Shown piece by piece: positions 27,207 to 36,043 of a stretch of 64,000 bases of DNA. The first letter of the stretch is position 1; each line of letters begins with the position of its first letter. The DNA comes from Nitrospira sp. (lineage in GTDB: Bacteria; Nitrospirota; Nitrospiria; Nitrospirales; Nitrospiraceae). The DNA lies in the NCBI GenBank assembly GCA_020846195.1, contig JADLEJ010000009.1:83835-147834 (forward strand), given 5' to 3'. Both the position numbers and the translations under genes were made by a program. The notes under the pieces were generated by a model that saw only the letters and a list, made by a program, of their open reading frames with translations, did not search any database and was not told the origin of the DNA.

Positions 27207-28856
27207 ATGGCTCGAAAACCTTCACAGGCTCGCCCTTCTCGCCGCGCTCCACCGGAAGAGCCCACCGTCATTCCTGTGCTCACCGCTGATCGAGCCGCCA
27301 CTCTGGAAATTTACGATACGACGCTTCGCGATGGCGCGCAGGCCGAGGACGTCAGCTTTTCGGCGGAAGACAAAGTCCGTGTGGCCCAAAAGCTGGACGA
27401 GCTGGGTGTGCATTACATCGAAGGGGGCTGGCCGGGAGCTAATCCGAAGGACATCGAGTTCTTCCGGATCATGAAGACGACTCCGCTTACGCATGCCTCG
27501 GTCATTGCCTTCGGGTCGACACGCAAAGCCAGTAACTCCGTCCAGAAAGATCAGAATATGCAGGCGCTGCTGGCGGCGGAAACCAAGACCATTACGCTCT
27601 TTGGGAAGACTTGGTCGCTGCATGTGACCGATGCGCTGGGAATTTCGCTCGCGAAGAATCTGGAGTTGATCGGGGACTCCATCGCCCATTTGAAAAGTAA
27701 AGGCCGCCGGGTGTTTTATGACGCCGAGCATTTTTTCGACGGCTATAAGACGAATCCAGAATATGCGCTGGATACGATTCGCAAGGCCGTGGAGGAAGGG
27801 GCCGAACGCGTCATTCTCTGCGACACGAACGGCGGAGCGATGCCGTGGGAGATCAGGGAAATCTGTGAAGTGGTTCGCCGGGAACTCAAGGTGCCGCTGG
27901 GGATTCATGCGCACAACGATTGTGAAATGGCTGTAGCGAATTCCCTGGTGGCGATCGAGACCGGCATCGTGCAAGTGCAGGGAACGATCAACGGCATCGG
28001 TGAGCGCTGTGGGAATGCCAATCTCTGCTCGATCATTCCCAATCTTGAATTGAAAATGCGCCGCCCGGCGCTTGGCGACCGGCTCAGTCATTTGAAAGAT
28101 GTCTCAGGCTTTGTCACGGAAATCGCGAACTTGATGCCCAACAAGCATCAGCCCTATGTGGGCGATTCCGCGTTCGCTCATAAGGGCGGGGTGCATATTC
28201 ATGCGGTGCTGAAGAATGCGTCGACCTATGAGCATGTCGACCCTGCGAAAGTAGGCAATCGCCAGCGCATGCTGGTGTCCGACTATGCGGGGCGAAGCGG
28301 GATTTTAGAGAAGATCGAAGCGTATGGCATTACACTGTCGAAAGATCACGCCAAGGTGCAAGAGCTGATCGACACGCTCAAGGCGCGCGAAAATGATGGG
28401 TACCAGTTTGAAGGCGCCGAGGGGTCGTTCGAGCTGTTGATGCGCAAGGCGATGGGAACGCATACCGCGGCCTTCCAACTGCTGGGATTCCGCGTGATCG
28501 TCGAGAAGAAGCAGGAGGATGGCGCACCGCTTTCAGAGGCGACAGTGATGGTAAAGGTCGGCGGGGTGGTCGAACATACGGCAGCCGTCGGGGCCGGACC
28601 GGTGAATGCGCTGGATCACGCGCTGCGCAAGGCGTTGGAAAAGTTTTATCCGCAATTGCAAGAAGTGAAATTGCTCGACTACAAAGTGCGCGTGCTCGCG
28701 GCCAATAGAGGCACTGAGTCGAAGGTGCGGGTGCTGATCGAATCCGGCGACCACAAAGATAAGTGGGGAACCGTCGGCGTGTCGGAAAACATCATTGAGG
28801 CCACCTGGCAAGCGCTGGCGGACAGTATCGAGTACAAGCTCCTTTCAAAGCGGTAG
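27207..28856 (+). CDS. cimA: (R)-citramalate synthase
   Basis: 549 residues, DRE-TIM metallolyase family. It condenses pyruvate and acetyl-CoA to citramalate, giving 2-oxobutyrate for isoleucine without threonine. [20 protein letters not shown] lies near residue 37; [20 protein letters not shown] supplies the metal histidines, and [19 protein letters not shown] and [13 protein letters not shown] are CimA-type. The C-terminal regulatory domain (about 420-545) fits feedback by isoleucine. 2-Isopropylmalate synthase is less likely given the [11 protein letters not shown] motif. It lies 60 bases after lysC. Confidence 0.92.
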   Translation: MARKPSQARPSRRAPPEEPTVIPVLTADRAATLEIYDTTLRDGAQAEDVSFSAEDKVRVAQKLDELGVHYIEGGWPGANPKDIEFFRIMKTTPLTHASVIAFGSTRKASNSVQKDQNMQALLAAETKTITLFGKTWSLHVTDALGISLAKNLELIGDSIAHLKSKGRRVFYDAEHFFDGYKTNPEYALDTIRKAVEEGAERVILCDTNGGAMPWEIREICEVVRRELKVPLGIHAHNDCEMAVANSLVAIETGIVQVQGTINGIGERCGNANLCSIIPNLELKMRRPALGDRLSHLKDVSGFVTEIANLMPNKHQPYVGDSAFAHKGGVHIHAVLKNASTYEHVDPAKVGNRQRMLVSDYAGRSGILEKIEAYGITLSKDHAKVQELIDTLKARENDGYQFEGAEGSFELLMRKAMGTHTAAFQLLGFRVIVEKKQEDGAPLSEATVMVKVGGVVEHTAAVGAGPVNALDHALRKALEKFYPQLQEVKLLDYKVRVLAANRGTESKVRVLIESGDHKDKWGTVGVSENIIEATWQALADSIEYKLLSKR

Positions 28857-28890
28857 CGCGCCGCCCTCGTATCCCCGCCAATGTTTATTC

Positions 28891-28919
28891 TTGACAGAAC
28901 TCGTAACCTCACGTAACTT
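28891..28919 (+). promoter_or_regulatory. Possible promoter of ihfA
   Basis: A full TTGACA (28891-28896), a 17-base spacer and a weaker TAACTT (28914-28919), about 80 bases before the ihfA ATG. Confidence 0.5.
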
Positions 28920-29000
28920 AAGCAGAACTTTCCGTCTTAGAGTGCGGCCTCGTCGGAGGTGGCGTGATGGGAATGTGCAGCGGTTACGGAGGGGGGTGGC

Positions 29001-29276
29001 ATGAGGAAGGCTGATATCGCAAACGAGATATTCAAGCAGGTTGGTATTTCGAAAAATGAGGCAGCCGATATCGTTGAACTCGTGCTCAATCTCCTCAAGT
29101 CGGTGCTGCAAAAAGGCGAGTCCGTCAAGATTGCAGGGTTCGGAAATTTCGTCGTTCGCAGCAAGGGGTCTCGCAAGGGGCGCAATCCTCGCACAGGAGA
29201 AGAAATTGGGATTACCCCGCGTCGCGTTGTCACATTCCGCCCAAGCCAAGTCTTTAAGAAGTACGTCAATTCATAG
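29001..29276 (+). CDS. ihfA: Integration host factor / HU-family DNA-bending protein
   Basis: 91 residues. It bends DNA as a dimer. Features: MRKADIANEIFKQVGISKNEAADIVELVL, IAGFGNFVVRSKGSRKGRNPRTGEEIGITPRRVVTFRPSQVFK. The IAGFGNF turn, the arm motif GRNPRTGEEI and the F-R-x-S-x-x-F-K end match IHF alpha rather than HU (which has PATG). GGGG(T)GG lies ahead of the ATG. The ihfA-merR pair is common in several phyla. Confidence 0.9.
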   Translation: MRKADIANEIFKQVGISKNEAADIVELVLNLLKSVLQKGESVKIAGFGNFVVRSKGSRKGRNPRTGEEIGITPRRVVTFRPSQVFKKYVNS

Positions 29277-29319
29277 TCATCGCGAGACCCGCATCGCGAC
29301 CACAGCGTGAGGGCCGGTC

Positions 29320-29670
29320 ATGGGGATTGAACCCAGGCTGGGAAGTAAAGTTTTCTATAAAATCGGGGAGGTCAGTCAACTGACGAAGCTCCCTGCTTAC
29401 GTGCTGCGTTTTTGGGAGTCCGAGTTTAAGTTCCTGAGTCCGAAGAAAAGCCGGGGCAATCAGCGCCTCTATATTCAAAAGGATATTGAGACGGTCCTTG
29501 AAATCAAGCGGATGTTGTATGAGGAAGGCCATACGCTCGAAGGTGTAAAGCGCTATTGGGCCAGACGTGGGAAGGCCGCGGCTCGAAAGTTATCTCCGCA
29601 GGAATTGGCCAAAAAGCTGCGCGGAGATCTCCAGGCCATTGTGAAAATTATCGAAGCCCATTCACGATAA
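29320..29670 (+). CDS. MerR family transcriptional regulator
   Basis: 116 residues. The winged helix-turn-helix is clear: [41 protein letters not shown], with the wing arginine in NQRLY. A short dimerisation helix follows, but no metal- or drug-binding domain, so it is the small single-domain type found after ihfA in many bacteria. Its target is unknown. Confidence 0.92.
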   Translation: MGIEPRLGSKVFYKIGEVSQLTKLPAYVLRFWESEFKFLSPKKSRGNQRLYIQKDIETVLEIKRMLYEEGHTLEGVKRYWARRGKAAARKLSPQELAKKLRGDLQAIVKIIEAHSR

Positions 29671-29689
29671 GTCTCCCGTAACATCCCCA

Positions 29690-29719
29690 TTGCCTTTCCA
29701 GGGTTGCACAAGCGACAAT
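29690..29719 (+). promoter_or_regulatory. Possible tRNA-Pro promoter
   Basis: TTGCCT (29690-29695), an 18-base spacer, GACAAT (29714-29719), 28 bases before the tRNA. The match is moderate. Confidence 0.4.
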
Positions 29720-29746
29720 AGAAGACGAAGCATACAGAGAAGATGT

Positions 29747-29823
29747 CGGGGCGTAGCGCAGCCCGGTAGCGTACTCGCTTGGGGTGCGAGTGGTCGTGGG
29801 TTCAAATCCCGCCGCCCCGACCA
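29747..29823 (+). tRNA. tRNA-Pro (GGG)
   Basis: 77 bases including the encoded CCA. The acceptor stem CGGGGCG pairs with CGCCCCG (29813-29819); the discriminator is A. The anticodon stem CTCGC/GCGAG encloses the loop TTGGGGT, anticodon GGG, which reads CCC and CCU proline codons. The T arm GTGGGTTCAAATCCCGC is canonical. A terminator follows at 29903-29928. Confidence 0.97.
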
Positions 29824-29902
29824 ATCTTCGACAGAGCCTCTCGGCGGCTTCATGTGGCAGCGACAGTGGCGCGGCCATTCTGGCAGCCGGAGGGACGGAG
29901 AG

Positions 29903-29928
29903 AAAGCTGCCGAGGGGCAGCTTTTTTT
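29903..29928 (+). terminator. Rho-independent terminator after tRNA-Pro
   Basis: Stem 29903-29911 (aaagctgcc) pairs with 29916-29924 across the loop gagg, followed by a run of T to 29928. It ends only 14 bases before the surE ATG, so surE either needs readthrough or its own promoter. Confidence 0.8.
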
Positions 29929-29942
29929 ATGACTGGACGCCT

Positions 29943-30746
29943 ATGCGAATCTTGGTCACGAATGACGATGGAATCGACTCGCCCGGCTTGACGGCATTGG
30001 CCGATGCGCTTCGGGCAGTCGGCGAAGTCTGGGTCGTGGCTCCCGACCGGGAGCGCACCGCGGTGGCGCATGCGGTGACGCTGCATAAACCTCTTCGCCT
30101 GCACCGGCTGGCGCCGCGCATATTTTCCGTGAACGGCACGCCGGTGGACTGCGTCAATTTAGCGTTGCTCAAGGTGATGCCGAAGCCTCCCGCGCTCGTC
30201 GTCTCCGGCATCAACAAAGGCGTGAATCTCGGGGACGATGTGCTCTATTCTGGAACGGTCTCCGCGGCCATGGAGGGAACGATTTTGGGCGTGCCATCCA
30301 TTGCAGTCTCGCAAGAAGGGCGGGAGCGTTTTCGGTTTCCCGTCGCGGCCGACTATGCGGCGCGTGTCGCCCGGCTTGTGTTGGAGCAAGGGCTGCCGGA
30401 GGAAACCTTGTTGAATGTGAATGTGCCGAATCGTGCGTTGCGCTCCATCAAGGGCACGCGGGTCACAGGCCTCAGCCGCCGGCGCTTTGAGAATCCTATT
30501 ATCGAGAAGCGCGATCCGCATGGCCGGAAATATTTTTGGATTGCCGGGACGCGGGTGTCCTGGAGCCGAAGCCAGAATGCCGATCATGAAGCGATCGAGC
30601 AGGGGTGGGTGTCGGTGACGCCGATTCATTTGGACTGCACCAACTATGCGGTGCTCGACCACTTTCGCGCCTGGGAACCGATGATTCATGGGAAGGCCCT
30701 GCGTCCCAAGCCTCGCGCGCAAGCAGCGTCACGGCGGAAGGGCTGA
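29943..30746 (+). CDS. surE: 5'/3'-nucleotidase SurE
   Basis: 267 residues from ATG 29943 (the family's MRILVTNDDG start; the frame is open back through the tRNA). SurE is a divalent-metal nucleotidase that also cuts short polyphosphate. Metal ligands: N7-D8-D9, S39-type serine in the VAPDRERTAVAHAVT segment, N in VSGINKGVNLGDDVLYSGTVSAAMEG. A C-terminal dimer arm is present, plus a 15-residue basic tail. The ribosome binding site is not strong and falls near the tRNA terminator. Confidence 0.95.
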   Translation: MRILVTNDDGIDSPGLTALADALRAVGEVWVVAPDRERTAVAHAVTLHKPLRLHRLAPRIFSVNGTPVDCVNLALLKVMPKPPALVVSGINKGVNLGDDVLYSGTVSAAMEGTILGVPSIAVSQEGRERFRFPVAADYAARVARLVLEQGLPEETLLNVNVPNRALRSIKGTRVTGLSRRRFENPIIEKRDPHGRKYFWIAGTRVSWSRSQNADHEAIEQGWVSVTPIHLDCTNYAVLDHFRAWEPMIHGKALRPKPRAQAASRRKG

Positions 30747-30749
30747 GCA

Positions 30750-31388
30750 ATGATAAGCGGTATCATTGAAGCGATCATCGGGGAGCTCAGCCGCTTCGTC
30801 ATCGCCTGCATTTCTCGGTTCGGGTATGCCGGCATTCTCTTCACCATGGCGGTGGAGAGTGCGTGCATTCCATTGCCGAGCGAGATCATCATGCCGTTTT
30901 CAGGCTATCTGGTGTTGTCCGGGCAGTTCACGATGCTGGGGGTGACGCTGGCCGGGGCGATTGGGAACGTCATCGGATCCATCGTGGCGTACTATGCCGG
31001 AGTGTGGGGCGGGCGTTCGTTTGTCGAGCGGTACGGATCCTATTTCCTGGTCTCGCACCGGGATCTCGATATTGCCGATCGGTGGTTTCTGAAATACGGC
31101 GAAGCCGCGGTGTTTTTCAGCCGGATGCTCCCGGTGGTGCGCACGTTCATTTCGCTGCCGGCCGGCATCGCGCGGATGAATTTCCCGCGTTTCGTGCTGT
31201 TTACGTTTCTCGGCGCCCTGCCCTGGTGCTATCTCCTGGCGTATGTCGGGTTCAAGATGGGCGAGCATTGGGAAGATCTGCGGCAGTATTTTCATGGGTT
31301 CGATATCGTGATCGGCGCGATTCTGGCAATCTTTGTCGGGCTCTTTGTGTGGTCGCACTGGCCGAAGCGGCGGGAACCACTGTCTTAG
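30750..31388 (+). CDS. DedA family membrane protein
   Basis: 212 residues with five or six hydrophobic segments. Family motifs: ESACIPLPSEIIMPFSGYL, GNVIGSIVAYYAGVWGGRSFVERYG, then FFSRMLPVVRTFISLPAGIARM with the conserved arginine, and FLGALPWCYLLAYVGFKMGEHWE. DedA/SNARE-associated proteins act in membrane homeostasis, and some flip undecaprenyl phosphate or phosphatidylethanolamine. It starts 3 bases after surE. Confidence 0.92.
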   Translation: MISGIIEAIIGELSRFVIACISRFGYAGILFTMAVESACIPLPSEIIMPFSGYLVLSGQFTMLGVTLAGAIGNVIGSIVAYYAGVWGGRSFVERYGSYFLVSHRDLDIADRWFLKYGEAAVFFSRMLPVVRTFISLPAGIARMNFPRFVLFTFLGALPWCYLLAYVGFKMGEHWEDLRQYFHGFDIVIGAILAIFVGLFVWSHWPKRREPLS

Positions 31389-31396
31389 ATGGCCGT

Positions 31397-32830
31397 ATGC
31401 TGAAAATTCATAATACGCTGACAGGCAAGAAAGAAGCGTTTGAGCCGCTCGTGCCCGGCACTGTGCGGATGTACGTGTGCGGCGTCACGGTCTATGACGA
31501 CTCTCACATCGGCCATGCGCGTAGCGCCCTGGTATTCGATGTTCTTCGGCGGTATCTCGAATATTCAGGCCTTCGTGTCACATTTGCCAAGAACTTCACC
31601 GACGTCGATGACAAGATCATCAAGCGCGCCAATGAGCAGCACGTCGGTTGCGACGCGATTACTGCGAAGTACATTCAGGCGTATCACGACGATATGAGGC
31701 GGCTAGGCGTGCGGCCGGCGTCGATCGAACCTAGAGCGACTGAGCATATGGCCGACATTGTCCGGCTGACCGAAACCCTGATCGCGAAGGGCTTGGCCTA
31801 TCAAGTGGATGGCGACGTGTATTTTGACGTGGCTCAGTATGCCGACTATGGCCGACTGTCCAAGCGGCGAGTGGAGGATCTGCAAGCCGGCGCTCGTGTG
31901 GATGTGGACGAGCGGAAGCGTCATCCGATGGATTTTGCGCTATGGAAGAGCGCAAAGCCAGGCGAACCGTCCTGGCCGAGCCCCTGGGGGCAAGGACGGC
32001 CAGGGTGGCACATCGAGTGTTCCGCCATGTCTATTCGGCATCTCGGCGAGACATTCGATATTCACGGCGGGGGGATGGATCTGATTTTCCCGCATCATGA
32101 GAATGAAATTGCCCAATCATGCGGGGCCACGGGGAAAGAATTTGCCCGCTACTGGATGCACAATGGGTTTGTGCAGGTCAATCAGGAGAAGATGTCCAAG
32201 TCGTTGGGGAACTTCTTTACGATCCGAGAAATTTTTGAAAAGTCCGAATGGCCGGAAGCGGAAACCGGAGAGCTGTTGCGGTATTTTTTGCTGGGGACGC
32301 AGTATCGGGGGCCGTTGGATTTTTCCGATCAAGCGCTAAAAGACGCCAAGCATGCGGTGAATGGGTTTTACGATCTCTTTGCGCGCCTGGCCGAAACGGG
32401 TGAGCCTGCGTCAGGCGATGCCGGTGTGAACCCGGCGATTGAGCGATGCACCGCCGCATTTCAGTCGGCGATGGACGACGATATGAATACGCCAATGGCG
32501 ATTGCGGCATTGCAAGGGCTGCGCAGCGATCTGAATAAACTGCTGGCCGAGGGTTTGTCCGTAGATGCGCGCCGCAAGGGCAGGGAGGCCTTTCGGTCGC
32601 TGGGCCAAGTGTTGGCCTTGTTCCAGTTGGATCAGTGGGCGTTCAACGTCGAAGCCGGGGGACATCGCTCCCGTGCCAGCGAGGTCGAGATTGAGAGACA
32701 AATTGCCGAACGAACGGAAGCCAAGAAGCGGAAAGACTTCACACGCGCCGACGCCATTCGAGCGGAACTGGCAGCCCAAGGCATCGCCATCGAGGACAAG
32801 CCCGACGGCACCAGCCGATGGAAGCGATGA
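31397..32830 (+). CDS. cysS: Cysteinyl-tRNA synthetase
   Basis: 477 residues from ATG 31397; the frame is open far upstream through dedA. It charges tRNA-Cys. HIGH motif: YDDSHIGHARSA. The zinc ligands lie in VRMYVCGVTVY and the GWHIECSAMS and FPHHENEIAQS segments. The KMSKS loop is EKMSKSLGNFFT. A DALR anticodon domain and C-terminal helices follow. It begins 8 bases after dedA. Confidence 0.96.
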   Translation: MLKIHNTLTGKKEAFEPLVPGTVRMYVCGVTVYDDSHIGHARSALVFDVLRRYLEYSGLRVTFAKNFTDVDDKIIKRANEQHVGCDAITAKYIQAYHDDMRRLGVRPASIEPRATEHMADIVRLTETLIAKGLAYQVDGDVYFDVAQYADYGRLSKRRVEDLQAGARVDVDERKRHPMDFALWKSAKPGEPSWPSPWGQGRPGWHIECSAMSIRHLGETFDIHGGGMDLIFPHHENEIAQSCGATGKEFARYWMHNGFVQVNQEKMSKSLGNFFTIREIFEKSEWPEAETGELLRYFLLGTQYRGPLDFSDQALKDAKHAVNGFYDLFARLAETGEPASGDAGVNPAIERCTAAFQSAMDDDMNTPMAIAALQGLRSDLNKLLAEGLSVDARRKGREAFRSLGQVLALFQLDQWAFNVEAGGHRSRASEVEIERQIAERTEAKKRKDFTRADAIRAELAAQGIAIEDKPDGTSRWKR

Positions 32831-32840
32831 CAGCCAGGAG

Positions 32841-33584
32841 ATGCTCTACGGGCTCCATGCGGTCCGAGAAGCGCTGAAGGCCGGCAGCAGGCCGCTGCAG
32901 CGGCTGCATGTGATTCGCACCGACAAGCAGTTTGCCGAGCTGGTGCAGCTAGCCCGGGCGTTGCACGTGCCGATCCATGTTCAGCCTCAGGCGTCTCTCG
33001 ATCGCATGGCTCCCGGCGGCCGGCATCAGGGGATTATCGCGTTTGCCGCAGCGAAGGCCTATCAGACGGAAGAATCCATTCTAGCTCTTGCTGCGAAACG
33101 GAACGAACCGCCGCTGCTGGTGATTCTCGATGGCGTGGAAGATCCGCATAATCTCGGCGCGGTGCTTCGGACCGCCGAAGGCGCCGGTGTGCATGGCGTA
33201 TTTATTCCCGAGCGGCGGGCGGCCGGCCTGACATCGGTGGTAGCAAAGGTATCGGCCGGAGCCATCGACCATATCCCCGTTGCGCGGGTGACGAATACCA
33301 GCCGCCTGCTTGAGTCGTTGAAAGCGGCCGGGGTGTGGATCTACGGCCTGGAGCCGACGGCGACAAAGCTGTTTACCGAGGTGGATCTTCGAGGCCCTGT
33401 TGGGTTGGTGTTCGGCGGAGAAGGCGCGGGAATTCGTCCTGGAGTCTTACAGCATTGCGATGAACGGATTCGTATTCCGATGAAGGGGCATGTGCAGTCG
33501 CTGAATGTCTCGGCTTCTGCGGCGGTGACGCTCTTCGAGGCGGTGCGGCAGCGTGGGGTCCCCCCGCCAGTCCGCGCACGCTAG
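32841..33584 (+). CDS. rlmB: 23S rRNA 2'-O-methyltransferase (RlmB/TrmH family)
   Basis: 247 residues from ATG 32841, the usual LYGLHAVREAL opening; CAGGAG abuts this ATG, so a slightly earlier start is possible. A SPOUT (trefoil-knot) enzyme: substrate-binding N-terminal L30e-like domain (1-80), then motif 1 DPHNLGAVLRTAEGAG, motif 2 VGLVFGGEGAGI and motif 3 IPMKGHVQSLNVSASAAVTLFE. RlmB modifies G2251 of 23S rRNA. It ends in a 4-base convergent overlap with the next gene. Confidence 0.92.
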   Translation: MLYGLHAVREALKAGSRPLQRLHVIRTDKQFAELVQLARALHVPIHVQPQASLDRMAPGGRHQGIIAFAAAKAYQTEESILALAAKRNEPPLLVILDGVEDPHNLGAVLRTAEGAGVHGVFIPERRAAGLTSVVAKVSAGAIDHIPVARVTNTSRLLESLKAAGVWIYGLEPTATKLFTEVDLRGPVGLVFGGEGAGIRPGVLQHCDERIRIPMKGHVQSLNVSASAAVTLFEAVRQRGVPPPVRAR

Positions 33585-33859
33585 CGGATCTTCAGCACGC
33601 CGCCTTGAATGGCATTCTTCAGAAGCTGCGCGGTGTTGGACACGCGCATTTTCTTCATCATATTCGCGCGGTGCGCTTCCACCGTTTTCACGCTGATCTT
33701 GAGCTTCGTGCCGATTTCCTTATTTTTAAATCCAGCCCAGATCAACTCCAGGATTTCCTGTTCGCGCGCGGTGAGCGACTCCGGCCGCTTTTTTCGGGGA
33801 GGCGGCTCAAGATCTGCCAGGGATTTGCGCACCCGAGGCTTCGTCGTTGCTTTGGCCAT
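33581..33859 (-). CDS. Stand-alone LuxR/GerE-type HTH regulator
   Basis: 92 residues from ATG 33859 (AAAGGAG upstream). The N-terminal 27 residues are basic and Pro/Lys-rich. The rest is a complete GerE helix-turn-helix: ESLTAREQEILELIWAGFKNKEIGTKLKISVKTVEAHRANMMKKMRVSNTAQLLKNAI. There is no receiver or autoinducer domain, so its activity must be set by level or by a partner. It faces rlmB, sharing the four bases CTAG. Its promoter is at 33942-33970. Confidence 0.92.
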   Translation of the reverse strand: MAKATTKPRVRKSLADLEPPPRKKRPESLTAREQEILELIWAGFKNKEIGTKLKISVKTVEAHRANMMKKMRVSNTAQLLKNAIQGGVLKIR

Positions 33860-33941
33860 AATCGTCGGTTCTCCTTTGAATCGCAGAGGCTTGAGGTATA
33901 CTGGGTTCGCGCAGCTGCGCCTCGGGCGCGCTGCGGAGAAA

Positions 33942-33970
33942 AGTATAGAGGCGTTTGTAATGCGTGTAAA
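33942..33970 (-). promoter_or_regulatory. Promoter of the LuxR-type regulator
   Basis: On the minus strand TTTACA (33970-33965), 17 bases, TATACT (33947-33942). Start of transcription near 33935, leaving a 75-base leader. Confidence 0.7.
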
Positions 33971-34079
33971 TGCAAGCACAATGGCCCTAGTAGGGTTACT
34001 GAGTACGGAAACAAGAGTATTCGTAACAAGCTAGAGAGAAATTGAACGCCGTCTCGGTTGAACAGGGGCTTCGCGCGGT

Positions 34080-34850
34080 ATGTGGCAACTCTATCTTATT
34101 GTAGGACTGCTGGGCGCGCTCATTGGGAGCTTTCTCAATGTGTGCATTTACCGGTTGCCTCGCCGTGAGTCCATTGTCTGGCCAGGGTCGCATTGTCCTG
34201 CCTGCTCCAAGCCGATTGCCTGGTACGACAACGTGCCTATTTTAGGCTATCTGATGCTTGCCGGGCGATGCCGGGCCTGCTCCGTCAGCATTCCGCTCCA
34301 CTATCCAGTCGTTGAAGCGTTGAATACGGTTGGATATTTAGCCGTGCTCTGGTTCTTCGGGCCTACGATGGTGGCGGTGGTCTATGCCATTCTTTTTTCC
34401 GCCTTGCTTGTCGTGGCGGGGACAGATCTATCTCATCAGATTATTCCCAATGCCATCACGTTCCCAGGCATTGTCCTCGGGCTGGTGAGCGCTGCCACTA
34501 TTTTGCCATTGGGATTGCTGAATGGCCTCATCGGTCTTCTCGTCGGCGGAGGAATTCTATGGCTGCTAGCCTGGGCCAGCCCGTATCTGTTCGGCAAGGA
34601 AGGGATGGGTGGCGGGGATATCAAGTTACTGGCAATGGTTGGGGCATTTTTGGGGTGGAAGCTGGCATTGATGACCATCATGATTGGATCGCTGGCCGGG
34701 TCGGTCGTTGGTGTGTCGCTGCTCGCGGCGGGGGCGATCAAGCGCGAGGAGTATATTCCCTTCGGTCCCTTTCTGGTTCTGGGCGCAGTGAGTGCCATTT
34801 TCTTTGGAACCGTCATTCTTGAATGGTATCAAGGGTTGTTGGCGGGCTAA
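34080..34850 (+). CDS. pilD: Prepilin peptidase / N-methyltransferase PilD (GspO)
   Basis: 256 residues, polytopic inner-membrane aspartyl protease that cuts type IV prepilins and N-methylates the new end. The N-terminal cytoplasmic zinc domain has two CxxC pairs (CPAC and CRAC). The catalytic aspartates are in GTDLSHQIIPN and GMGGGDIKLLAMVG (the GxGD type). Opening: GSFLNVCIYRLPRRES. It leads the pilus/secretion locus and should process all the pseudopilins downstream. Confidence 0.96.
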   Translation: MWQLYLIVGLLGALIGSFLNVCIYRLPRRESIVWPGSHCPACSKPIAWYDNVPILGYLMLAGRCRACSVSIPLHYPVVEALNTVGYLAVLWFFGPTMVAVVYAILFSALLVVAGTDLSHQIIPNAITFPGIVLGLVSAATILPLGLLNGLIGLLVGGGILWLLAWASPYLFGKEGMGGGDIKLLAMVGAFLGWKLALMTIMIGSLAGSVVGVSLLAAGAIKREEYIPFGPFLVLGAVSAIFFGTVILEWYQGLLAG

Positions 34851-35099
34851 TCTCCTTTCCTCTCCCTCGTTCGCACTATTCGCTCTCCTCTGTATCTAAT
34901 CCTTTCCTAGTTGTATCCGTCTTGTCGCGCGGGCATGGGCTGCGTGTGACAGTATTGGGTGCCTCGCGTCCTTCAACGACCTCAGACTTCCGCTGATTTT
35001 TCTGTGAGATTCAACGAGATCGGCGATGTAGTTCTATCGGCTTTTGTCAAAATCTTAGGCCATGCGCCGCGGGTACGGCTCTTGATATGGCCCCTAGGT

Positions 35100-35567
35100 A
35101 TGAATCGATATCGCATAAACAGAAAGTCTTTCCTGGGGAGCGAGAAGGGGTTCAGCCTGACTGAGGCGCTGACGTCGATGGCCATCATCGGACTTGTGTC
35201 GGCGCTGGCCCTTCCCAATCTGATGATGCTGAACGCACGTGTGCAAGCCGATGTGTTTGCGCAGCAGGTCTCTTCTGAACTCCGCTGGGCGAGGCAATGG
35301 GCGATCTCGAAACGCGATCGTGTCCGGCTGGTATTCGATCAAGAACGCCAGACGATCGTCGCCCAGGTCGGCAACGACCGCGCGCAGCATCACCAGTTGT
35401 CCTATCAGCACAAGGGGCTTGAGATCGATGAACCGAGCGCGGGACCGGATGTCGTCTTTCATCCGAGTGGACGTTCTGCGACCGCCACCACGATCCAATT
35501 TCGCAACAGCCAGGGGCACGCCCGCACGATCACCGTGAGCCTCACAGGACGGGTCTCGATTCGATGA
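35100..35567 (+). CDS. GspH/FimT-type pseudopilin, first set
   Basis: 155 residues from ATG 35100. The class III signal is EKGFSLTEALTSMAIIGLVSALALPN (cut after G; Glu at +5). The globular part is GspH-like (VQADVFAQQVSSELRWARQWAISKRDRVRLVF). By analogy it is a minor, tip or initiating pilin. The stop overlaps the next ATG (ATGA). A pyrimidine-rich, G-poor stretch precedes it (34851-34910). Confidence 0.9.
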   Translation: MNRYRINRKSFLGSEKGFSLTEALTSMAIIGLVSALALPNLMMLNARVQADVFAQQVSSELRWARQWAISKRDRVRLVFDQERQTIVAQVGNDRAQHHQLSYQHKGLEIDEPSAGPDVVFHPSGRSATATTIQFRNSQGHARTITVSLTGRVSIR

Positions 35568-36043
35568 GGGTGCTGCACGACAGAGGGTTAAGCCTGGTGG
35601 AGGCGATGGTTGCCATGAGTATTTCAATGGTTGTCGTGATGGGAGGGATGGCGGCGCTTGAGGTCTCCGCCAAGTTGGTCCAACAAGGGACGATCAAGAC
35701 CAGAGCGCTGGCGTTGGCGCAGGGGCGATTGGAAGCGAAACGGTCTGTGCGATGGGAGGCGCTGCTGCAGGACGATCTTGACCATGATGGCCGAACAGAT
35801 GTGCTGATGGCGGATGATGGCCAGGGGGCCGATGTTTCGGCGGGAGATGGCATCTATTCGGCTCAGTGGGAGCATGACGGCGTGACCTTGAAATGGATGG
35901 TGGCGATGGATCGTCTGGGGCCACTCAACACCGCCGGATTGGTGACCATTCGGGCGGCGGCATCCTATCCGGCGTTCGGCGGTGTGCGGGTGGTGGAGGT
36001 GGGAACGGTGCGGGCCAATCCGGCATTCACAGGAGCCCGATGA
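35564..36043 (+). CDS. PilV/GspI-type pseudopilin, first set
   Basis: 159 residues. Prepilin signal DRGLSLVEAMVAMSISMVVVMGGMAALE with Glu at +5. The C-terminal domain is small and unremarkable. It overlaps its neighbours by 4 bases at both ends, so the four genes are translated together. The order H-I-J-K matches both type II secretion and type IV minor pilin operons. Confidence 0.88.
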   Translation: MRVLHDRGLSLVEAMVAMSISMVVVMGGMAALEVSAKLVQQGTIKTRALALAQGRLEAKRSVRWEALLQDDLDHDGRTDVLMADDGQGADVSAGDGIYSAQWEHDGVTLKWMVAMDRLGPLNTAGLVTIRAAASYPAFGGVRVVEVGTVRANPAFTGAR

